The notes under the pieces: generated by a model
Databases searched by the model: none
Told to the model about the DNA's origin: nothing
Seen by the model: the letters and a program-made list of their open reading frames with translations, nothing else
Assembly (NCBI RefSeq): GCF_024868665.1
Contig: NC_079908.1
Span: 3,708,034-3,772,033, forward strand
DNA from: Triplophysa rosa
Taxonomy: Eukaryota > Chordata > Actinopteri > Cypriniformes > Nemacheilidae
Direction of reading: 5' to 3'
Length of the DNA: 64,000 nucleotides
Part shown: positions 55,940-64,000 of the stretch, piece by piece
How positions within the stretch are numbered: the first letter of the stretch is position 1
Layout of the letters: the number at the start of each line of letters is the position of its first letter
Translations under genes and position numbers: made by a program

Positions 55940-56020
55940 ATTATAGACACTAGACAAACACAGACTGCAAGTTAAAGGGGTCAAATGACACAGCTAAAAC
56001 TAATATTATCGTTTGTTTTA

Positions 56021-57346
56021 TATGGAATTTAAATGGACCCAAAACTCACGCGCATGGAATCCGCGCGCGCACGCGCTATGCAAACGCTCATAATGATAAC
56101 CACGCGCGGAAAGCTGCTCCGCGAGGGCGCATTTAAACTCCGCGAGCGAGCAGAACAGTATCCGCAAGCGGAAAAGAATCCTCGCGCGGGCGCATTTCTG
56201 CTCCGCGAGCAAAAACTCAGTCCGCGAGCAGAGGCTTTGACGAGCGCGCGCGCGATTCTCTCTATGCTCTCGCAACTGCTCAACACTTGCTCGCTCGTTG
56301 AGTTGACTTCTAAGACTTTGGAGGCGGGACAATGGCAGACTTCTCTGATCCTTTGATTGGTCACTTTTAACATGCACTCACATACAGTCTCCGACATGTA
56401 TCTTACCCGTTGTACAGATGTCTTAATTTGGCATAACACGATACTTTTTTCTGTTTTTAAACTTGGGTTACAGTGTTATGTATGCCCTTGGCTTTGGATT
56501 TACATATTTGGCATCTTGACAGGAAGTTAGAAATAAATAGTTTGGTATGTGTATTCATAATTGCTTTTGTATTGTTAATATTTTCATGAAATTGTTATAA
56601 AATTAGAATTAATAAATGGCTACAACAGTATAACTCAAAGCACAAGTTATTATAAATTACAATATGATGTACTCTCTAAAATTTAATTTAAATAATTTGT
56701 TTTGCTTTGTTTTGAAAATATTAAAACGGGCTATGCCAGTAAACAGATATTAGATAACTCAAATTTAATGACTACAGGAGACATTTAATTATATTATTAT
56801 AGTATGTTTTAAATAGGTCATACATGACATGTAAGTTTAACTGCTATATTATATAGCATAATTTTTGTTGACAGATGTAAGAAATCAAAATGTCACTTGT
56901 TAAAACACTAACACATAGCTAAGGCAAGGTAATACACTAATCATTCGGTAGTAAGACATGTAATCTGTAGGTGAGTGCATGTTAAAAGTTACCAATCAAA
57001 TGCGCGGAGACCTCATTTGATTGGTAACTTTTAACATGCATTGTCCCGCCTCCAAAGTGTCAGAAGACAACTCAACGAGAGAGCAAGTGTTGAGCAGTTG
57101 CGAGAGCATAGAGAGAATCGCGCGCGCGCTCGTCAAAGCCTCTGCTCGCGGACTGAGTTTTTGCTCGCGGAGCAGAAATGCGCCCGCGCGAGGATTCTTT
57201 TCCGCTTGCGGATACTGTTCTGCTCGCTCGCGCAGTTTAAATGCGCCCTCGCGGAGCAGCTTTCCGCGCGTGGTTATCATTATGCGCGTTTGCATAGCGC
57301 GTGCGGATTCCATGCGCGTGCGTTTTGGGTGCATTTAAACTCCATA
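56021..57346. mobile_element. GC-rich foldback element nested in copy B
   Basis: Arms of about 365 bp (56021-56383 and 56971-57346) are inverted copies, from TATGGA(A/G)TTTAAATG at the ends inward through CATGGAATCCGCGCG, GGAAAGCTGCTCCGCGAGGG, GGCGGGACAATG and AACATGCACTCAC. The spacer is AT-rich. A 6-bp duplication GTTTTA flanks it (56015-56020, 57347-57352), and copy A shows the uninterrupted site. Long open frames occur on both strands of the arms, which is a composition effect (CG-rich, Arg/Ala/Ser), not evidence of genes. Confidence 0.88.
56976..57040. repeat. 27-bp perfect hairpin in the right arm
   Basis: The stem halves at 56976-57002 and 57014-57040 are perfect inverted copies (TGCATGTTAAAAGTTACCAA...), with an 11-base loop. 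It is only in the right arm, so the sequence beyond the loop duplicated and inverted the arm's inner end. Confidence 0.85.
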
Positions 57347-57623
57347 GTTTTAGATGTAATGCAATGTGTCAACACGATTTAAGGTTCAAAAACGCTGTGT
57401 TTTCCACATACCGTGCATGTTTATATCTCCTCTTTGCCCCGCCTCTCTGAAACGCGCTGATTTTTTACAAAGCTCATCGCTCTGAAAAGCGAGGTGTGCT
57501 ATGATTGGCCAGTTAACCAGTGCGTAGTGATTGGTCGACTACTGCAAGCGTTTCACGGAAATGTAACGCCTCTTACCATATTCGGAACATCATATTCCCA
57601 CGCAATTGTACAGACAGGTGATA

Positions 57624-57738
57624 ATGTCATCGGTACTTCCTTATATCAATTCGAGCCCGAATCTGATATGGAAAATGAAGATGATCAAGCCAATACACCA
57701 ACTTAGCCAGCGCAACTTGAGCAGGATGTAAAGGATTG
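57624..57738 (+). pseudogene. exon similar to fish P2X7 C-terminal-like proteins
   Basis: From an ATG at 57624 the frame reads MSSVLPY, then after an apparent 2-base insertion (57645-57646) continues QFEPESDMENEDDQ and ANTPT, an in-frame TAG (57704), PAQLEQDVKDW, and stops at a consensus donor (GATTG/GTAAGG, GT at 57739-57740). A PYQFEP start, an acidic linker and a D-W at the exon end are, from memory, how many fish proteins related to the P2X7 cytoplasmic C-terminal domain begin; the Cys-rich part would be in the next exon. It points toward the THAP exon on the other strand. Copy A lacks this region. The function within a transposon is unknown to me. Confidence 0.5.
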
Positions 57739-58168
57739 GTAAGGTTTTATTAAAAAAATGTTAAATAGTTAAAAACTATAGCTAACTGTTTTACCTTTTA
57801 TATACGACGTTATAAAGACTATAAACAAACAACCATATACATTATACAGAGTTTGTGTGAGATAGACACAAGCTCGCATTACAGCAGGGAATGGTATAAA
57901 TAACGCGAGCGCTTTGGCCCTTCTTGATCAACCAGTGTTACGCCACGTCTAGTCGCGACTCAACAAAGACAATAAACCCAAAATAAATACTAAATATAAA
58001 AAGACATAAACACGACATTTGTTGCCTCTAGTGGGAACATAATTACTGATTATTAGGACTTATGTTGTCTTTTTTCACGTTGCGCACGCATTTGCATATC
58101 ACAAACACACGACAAACTCAACTCGCGTTAGCCCGTAACAAAGTCTTTTACAATAAAAATATACTTAC

Positions 58169-58442
58169 AGGTTGCGAATCTGAAGCGCCAGCGAAGTTGT
58201 AATGGTTGGATAGCCCCACTTTTTAACCAAAGCTTTCGTGCACTGCCGGCCTTGATCTCTCCCAGGTTCATGAAGCAATCATCTGTGAAATGTGCTGCAC
58301 AAACTTGAACATTCGGTTTGTACTTTTCTGGAACAGTGTTGTAAATAAAATGTAACCATTCGTTTTTAGTTGTCTCATCTTTTGGCATGGCATACAAAGA
58401 GTCTTTCTTTTCGCAACGAAACACACAGCGTCTCCGCGACAT
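58169..58442 (-). pseudogene. THAP-domain exon, Kolobok-like copy B
   Basis: The start MSRRRCVFRCEKK supplies both zinc-binding Cys (C6 and C10), followed by MPKDETTKNEWLHF, NTVPEKYKPN and VCAAHF (C-x2-H), so all four ligands and the W are present, and the AVPTI-type tail follows (LWLKSGAI). At that point a 1-base deletion relative to copy A shifts the frame. The exon ends at the same donor as copy A (CCT/GTAAGTATA; GT at 58168-58167 on the minus strand). It is better preserved than copy A but still not open to the donor. Confidence 0.88.
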
Positions 58443-58719
58443 GGCTGCGGCGGTGACGATACAATGAGATTTACAAGTACACCCACCTCACTTGCATTTA
58501 GATTTGGGTGGTCTTAAGTCAAATCATGTTACGAAGTGACGTACATTCGTCAGGGTGTAGTTACACGATATGTTTCAGGCAGGTTTGGGTTCGCATTCGC
58601 TTTTATATAGAATGCATCTTTTGTTCCGACACTTTAATTTTAGCAGTTTTACGTGTCTAATACATGCATGGGCAACTTATAACACACCAAAGACACAGAA
58701 AAACACGTGACCCCTTTAA

Positions 58720-61700
58720 CTGCAGTCCAGGCGCACGTCCAATTAAACAGTCTATAAACATGATTTTTGACCCCCACAATATCATAGATTTTATTTTTTT
58801 TACAAAACAAATGTGATTTAATAAAGGTAAATTACAAACATTTAATTTATTTAAATTGTTTGTGTTGCTTGTCATTTGGAGAAAGTGAACATATAGTATT
58901 TTTACATACATTTCTATGGCTGTATTGATTTAAAACCCAAATAATGTTGTGGGTCCACTAGACCTGCAATTGCAAAATAATATTAAAAAAAAAAAATGTA
59001 TGGCAAGTAAATGTGTCATGATCTTACCTGATCTGAATTTTTATTTCAGAATGGGACAATCAAAGGCTATATTGTTTTGTGCATATTTTGTTAAACATAA
59101 GAATTAAATGAGCAAACAAACATGATGTTCAACAATTTGAGCCAGGTCGTCATGGTCTAGTAAACAAAGTAGGATAAACGCCATAATTTATTAACATGAA
59201 AAGAACCATAAGAGTAAACCTTGTGCCCTTGAGCTATTTGGTTTTGAAGAGAATGTCATTCAAATGTATTACAAAATTTATAATTTGTCCTCTCTAAGGA
59301 CACTGAGGCCATTCTGTCCAGTGCTTGCTTTTCATTGCCAGACATGACGTGGCCAAGTCTCGCTCGAGAAAACCGAATACATAAATTTGACTGTCTAGCT
59401 GGCACAAACTCCTTTGTGCATTCATCCCTCCTGCATGCTGACCACATGCAAATTTCAGTTGGGATTGTCAAATAATCCTACTTCAGAGGCGTCAAAAACT
59501 GCTGAATCATCGAGGAAAGCCAAATTCTAAGGCTTCTGTGAGTGCAGATACCTTTCTCCCTGACAGAAAAAAGCACAGCTTTTCTTCAGTCATCCAAGTT
59601 TGACGTGTAAATCTGGATTTTTCACTTCTTTCCAGACCAGCCGTAAACTGTAAAAAGAGGCTCTGAGCTCCCAGCACATGAGAGGCTGAAGTAAAGGGGT
59701 AAAGTCTCTTTAGAGACAGTCACAGTTAAGAATTCATCTTGTTATATGCCTCGCTCTGTCAAAGTGATACTGAAAATAAGAGGTACAGGGGGCAAGGTTA
59801 ATAACAGCAACCCAAAGTCCATGGTTGATCAGTCGCAATGACTAACAGGGGGTCAAATGTCATTTAAATTCCAGAATTCTTCCTTGACCTTTATAAATGA
59901 TGAAATAAAAATGTTTTAAAAAATCCATTTGGTATGCCCATTTTAGTTAAAAAAGACATGCTGTTTTGATATCTTGGAAACAGACACTTTCTTTAAAAGT
60001 CAGGAATAATGGATGGTTGTGAGGAACAACAGCACAAACTAATAATTCCTCCCAGAAACTTTAATCACTTTGGCACCGTTTCTTTAAAGTTACACACTAA
60101 TGCAAAACATGAATCTTTTCTTCAAGCGAGTAGACTTAAAGCTAAAGAAAAAGAAGACATGATTGAGACTACACACCACTTCACCTCTTCGCAAATTGTT
60201 GCCAGCACCTCTTGGTTTTGCAGAAGTGTTGAAAGTGGGCATATTTTCTTGCTCTGAGCTTTGCATTTGGAGCTATAATTTCACTCTGGCTTGGTGAAGC
60301 TCACACGCTAGCTGAAAATGGCTCCCTTGAGGGAGGAGTCTTCTGGAGCTCACGGACCTCTTGCTTTCAGCACTTAACCTGCCATGTTTTTTATCTGCCA
60401 CTGCTCTCATTACCATGGCCTTGCCAAGAGATCTGGGCAACTGTTTTCAAATCTTTTATGTGGTTTTCAATCTGTTCCAGTGCATTTCGCTGCTGCTTTT
60501 CTACGCGCCTTGTCTCTCAGGGGTTAGGCTACACATAGACTACCATATGAGTTAATTTTTTCGTACTGTTGACTTGTAATTAATATCTTTTAAATATGAA
60601 TTAATATATATCATAATTTATTTAAAACGTTAAAGCCAAATTTCCACAACCTCAAAGGCCTAGAAAATGTACACCCTTTTCACAAGTGTGGCTATTCCAT
60701 GAAACACACAAAAGCACTCTAATACGTGTAACATGTCATGAGTAGCCATGCAATAGCTTTGCGTGAGTAACAGACTGAAAAAAATGATATTCGCTATAGT
60801 CTTCACCACAGCACTCAAATCAATCCAATCCCATTTACACATCAAAGCATGTGGCCTGTTGGGTAAAGCACATGATATAGAATGTTGTGCAGTGGCACCT
60901 ATTGGTGATTTGAGTCTGGTTTGAGTCATTTACAGATCCTTGTCACTTCACTATCACTTCTATACCATTGTTCAGATTCAGATATCCCTGTAACTTCCCT
61001 GCTATGTCAAATTAAAGGCAAAACACACTTAAAATAAAATTTAAAAAATCTTATTTGTGTTTGTGTTCATTCAAACATGGCACCTCAAACATTGTTTCCA
61101 CAAATAACAGGTTCACATTTTCGGTCTGTTCCTACCACAAACCTATGAAATGACTTCAAAAATATAAAATACCACTTAAATCTAATTCTATTTTTGGAAC
61201 ATTTTTTTGTATTCTATGTAAAAGGCCTGTATAAATAGCATGCATTCATTAGTAACCCAGCACATTAAATCACAGTTCTTGAACAATATGAAGGTGAGTA
61301 AATGATTTCATTTTTCAAGACATTAGAATTTCATTTTGGTGTGATTTATTTATTTTCAACATCTGGATGTAAAGCTGCAACAAGAGGTTTAATAAACTGT
61401 TGAGCTGCTTTAAAGGGGTTTAAAGAGCAACATGTAACTGCAGGACTGATGGCTTGAATTCATGCCCGAGACGCTTCATGTTTGAGCACTGAAGTCTCTC
61501 TCTTTTGCTCTCCCTCTCTCTACCTTAATAAACACACACACACATCTCCCACCCATTCCTTCTTCAAAAGGAAAAGCAAGCTTACATATCTGAATGGGAG
61601 AGGTTTACTGTATCCATTACTTCGTGCAGATGATAAAAGCAAATCGAAAAATATGTATTTACTAAATCTAAATCGATTTGTCATGATAGGAAATTCAACA

Positions 61701-62628
61701 GACAGAACAAACGTGAGAACCAAGTCGTATCAATGTGACACATCATATTTCCGACACAAAGCTAGTTTGTTTTATAGTGCAATAATTATATTATGGGCAT
61801 GAATATAACAAATATTAATACGTATGCAAACATCAAGATCACTTCAGGATTTCGTTTGGAAATAAGATGCAGCAAGTTTTGATTCATGTCAAGGTTATTC
61901 GTTGTTACGAAATAAATTCATTTTCTTTCACAGTTCCCGTCAGCAAAATAAGCGATTATAAAGGAACAACATAGAAAGTAAAAACTCGTTCACTTTCACC
62001 TCAGTAAAACGAGATTTACGTCGCATTATTACAAGAGCGTTAGTGAGCTACCGTTCTATAAAGTCAATGAAATTCGGCGTATTAAAAAGAAACGATAAGG
62101 AAAAACGCTTTTAAAACTATTTTCATGAAATGTTTTGACTGATACATCCTCTCTGAGTAACAGTCGTCAGCCTTGCCTGTGATAAGCTTTCGCTGCCTGG
62201 TCAGGTTTACCTCAGCGCATCTGTGTCTGTTGTGGTGAAAGGAGACCTGTTAAACCTTCAAACAAATAACGTGTTCTTCACAAAACACAGTTAGCAGTGA
62301 ATCAAACACTGCGGCTTTTTACAAGGACGTGTCTTTTACGACGTTTCCCTCTCTCCAAATCTACATGACAAGCATTTTACGCACCATTCAATCATTACTG
62401 TATGAAACGCACCTCACCAGAGAGAAATCCTTTTCTTTTTCCCGATGGACTTCAGACACTTTCGAAGCTCTGGCTGTTGCTCTTCCCCTTTGTGTTTCCA
62501 CTTATTGTCCAGGTTATTCTTTTAGGTCCACTGAGTGAATTTTAAAGTATTTGCCTCAGATGCTGAAATGAAGGGAAGCGGGGGAGCGCTGGTAAACGCT
62601 GGAAAGCCTGCCCTCTTCAAACTAACCT
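58720..62628. other. mostly unique non-coding stretch
   Basis: No gene or clear transposon end over about 3.9 kb. A patch at 61285-61350 (GTGAGTAAATGATTTCATTT, AGAATTTCATTTTGGTGTG) resembles a dispersed cyprinid repeat, and a (CA)n run lies at 61531-61542. Open frames are short and without domains. Confidence 0.45.
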
Positions 62629-62728
62629 TCCCGCCCCCTCCTTCCCTCACGCGCAGATTGGTGCTGGATGGCGACAAATTTCCCGCTTGGAGGAGGGTTT
62701 AAAAACCTTCGCGAGAGGATCGTGTCAA
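62629..62728 (+). promoter_or_regulatory. candidate TATA promoter with CCAAT, GC and E2F-like sites
   Basis: In order: CCCGCCCCCTCC (GC box, 62631-62642), ATTGG (inverted CCAAT, 62657-62661), TTTCCCGC (matches the E2F consensus TTTSSCGC, 62679-62686), and GGGTTTAAAAACC (TATA-like, 62696-62708). Spacing is normal for a plus-strand core promoter, with transcription expected from about 62730. The surrounding 150 bp is much more GC-rich than its neighbourhood. No expression evidence can be drawn from sequence. Confidence 0.45.
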
Positions 62729-62729
62729 A

Positions 62730-62762
62730 GCAACAAAGTAGATCAAGGCAGGTCCCCTATCG
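62730..62762 (+). other. candidate non-coding first exon
   Basis: Between the inferred start site and a donor-like CG/GTAAGTTT (GT at 62763-62764) lies about 33 nt without an ATG, which would be a short untranslated first exon. A gene would then continue to the right, with its coding exons beyond the window or unrecognised. Confidence 0.3.
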
Positions 62763-62764
62763 GT

Positions 62765-63840
62765 AAGTTTAACCCAGTTTAAGAAATAGGCTAGTTGAAA
62801 TAAAAACTAAGGTCTGTCCTAATTTACATTACACTGATATGAGAAGAAACATGCTTCATATATGCTAGTTTTGACAATTCATAGTGACCGTACCTGTCAA
62901 TGTGTCAAACATAAAATAATCCTTATGAATTTAAAACCTTGGGAAGCTAATGCTGTAAGGAATTCTCATAGCATTAGAGATGTCAAACCTGCTGCTATTA
63001 TTTATTTTCTGATTTCTGATTTAAATGTGTGTTGAACTGGCCGTTTTTCTAGAAACTAGAAAAGCTTGTACATTTGAAATAGGCATGCCATTTTCGCATA
63101 TGTTTGTTTAGGAGTACGCTAGCATTTCGATAACTTCAAAGCAGAATTTGACTACATTGACAAAAGGACACAAATCAATCAACACTTTTTGATTTATTAT
63201 TCACTAATAATACTGCATGATGCTATTTACACCAAAAAAAACGTGCTTTGAAAAAACAACACCTGTCACAAAAACACACTAAACAAATAAAAGGATCGAA
63301 AAAATGGTGTTGTACACATCTTTTATAACAGCCCAACACAGTAACATTAGCCTAACCAATGGCAGAGGGGTGTTTGGGCAATGTGTCATTATTTTTGTAA
63401 TTACGTTTGATGCCACTAGGGACACAGAAATTACCCACTGCTATTGTAAATTACCTTAAAATTAATGGCAAGAACACACCACTAAGGATGCAGCAAACAA
63501 GCCTGTCTTGGTATGCCTTTTGCATGGACATATGTGTTTATATGTCCTTTATAAGGAGCTTTATTTTCTTTGCATCGCTACAATATGCCCCTGGTCATGT
63601 ATTTCCGCACAAGTTGCTTACAGTAGTTACTGAATAAGTCTGAATAGCCCTAAGAAAGCAAAAGTTTCTTTCTAGGCTGAATCATGGGTGTCTTTGACTA
63701 CTGTCAATGAATGAGTTTATTCGGATGAGCAGAATTAACTGTGTTTGTGTGGCGATATCAACTCTCCCTACAGTGAATCACCAATATCATTTGATTTCCA
63801 GTCCTGCACGGTGAATGAGGTAACTAATCAGGCGCTTGTC
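62765..63840. other. unrecognised non-coding stretch
   Basis: No exon with recognisable protein similarity; would be intron or intergenic if the candidate promoter is real. Confidence 0.45.
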
Positions 63841-63862
63841 TGCACACTCCAGGAAGCCACAA

Positions 63863-63890
63863 CAGCTGATAAGGAAAAGTCTATATAGGG
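63863..63890 (+). promoter_or_regulatory. candidate tissue-type promoter: E-box/GATA and TATA
   Basis: CAGCTG (E-box, 63863-63868) overlaps TGATAAG (GATA site, 63867-63873), followed by CTATATAGG (TATA-like, also one base from a CArG box) at 63881-63889. Transcription would begin near 63912. The arrangement recalls muscle- or blood-type promoters but is weak evidence on its own. Confidence 0.3.
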
Positions 63891-64000
63891 AACCCTAAAG
63901 AAATAATTCTTGCTTTCAAAGCACTTGGCATTGGAGCTCATCCTTTGCATTTACAGTAGAAAACGGAGTTAGCTGAGGTTGGCTACAACCTTATCTCACC

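Larger units (their letters stand above)
55976..58715 (-). mobile_element. Kolobok/T2-like transposon, copy B, with foldback insertion
   Basis: TTAA (55972-55975) precedes AGGGGTCAAATGAC, and GTGACCCCT ends at 58715 before TTAA (58716-58719), giving an exact 4-bp duplication and AGGGGTCA inverted ends. TTAAAGGRR-type ends are those described for T2/Kolobok elements. Minus strand: a THAP exon (58442-58169). Plus strand: a second exon-like segment (57624-57738). Without the foldback insertion (56021-57346) the element is about 1.4 kb. No DDE transposase core is visible, so it is non-autonomous or a deletion derivative. Copy A (9462-14730) has the same ends and exon. Confidence 0.8.

Noticed and set aside
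56018..57382. Several 100-codon open frames on both strands
   Set aside because: They are mirror images produced by the inverted arms of the foldback element; CG-rich sequence simply lacks stops.

Overview
The window looks like nuclear intergenic DNA from a teleost fish, most likely a cypriniform (carp, minnow or zebrafish relative). Evidence: AT-rich sequence with no dense coding, a DANA-like tRNA-derived SINE, an L2-type LINE, a DIRS-type tyrosine-recombinase retrotransposon, Tc1 and hAT DNA transposons, TTAA-targeting (Kolobok/T2-like) elements with THAP exons, and Ty3/gypsy-style solo LTRs. I found no intact host protein-coding gene. The only coding sequence I can support is transposon-derived and broken by frameshifts, stops or truncation. 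I recognised no rRNA, tRNA, CRISPR or other prokaryotic feature.

Layout. 1-5.6 kb: mostly unrecognised non-coding DNA with one AACCCAGC palindromic MITE and a TTAAAGG terminus followed by a degenerate THAP exon. 5.6-16.85 kb: a dense transposon cluster. It holds a MITE, a 5'-truncated L2 LINE, a 1.28-kb coding-free LTR element primed by tRNA-Phe, a three-level nest (TTAA MITE > Kolobok/THAP element > DIRS element), and a truncated Ty3/gypsy-like element whose gag-like region is built of GC-rich minisatellites on the minus strand. 16.85-23.9 kb: a transposon-poor block without coding signal, a candidate for cis-regulatory sequence. 23.9-31.45 kb: a BED-type hAT element, solo LTRs and nested MITEs. 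34.1-39.3 kb: nested Tc1 and hAT elements. 40.9-43.6 kb: a Kolobok-like end with a THAP exon, then a long foldback element. 44.7-50.8 kb: hAT and TTAA elements nested in each other, ending in a 62-bp tandem triplication. 52-58.7 kb: an hAT MITE, a SINE, an abundant palindromic MITE, an LTR, and a second complete Kolobok-like element (55,976-58,715) carrying a 1.3-kb GC-rich foldback insertion. 58.7-64 kb: mainly unique sequence with two candidate promoters on the plus strand near the right edge, suggesting a host gene starts at or beyond the right end.

The best lead is the TTAA-flanked family. The two well-preserved copies share both termini and a THAP exon ending at a conserved splice donor. 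Copy B also has, on the opposite strand and pointing toward the THAP exon, a second exon-like segment resembling fish proteins related to the P2X7 C-terminal cytoplasmic domain. Comparing the two copies gives an empty site for the foldback insertion. Exact or near-exact target-site duplications define the limits of many other elements.
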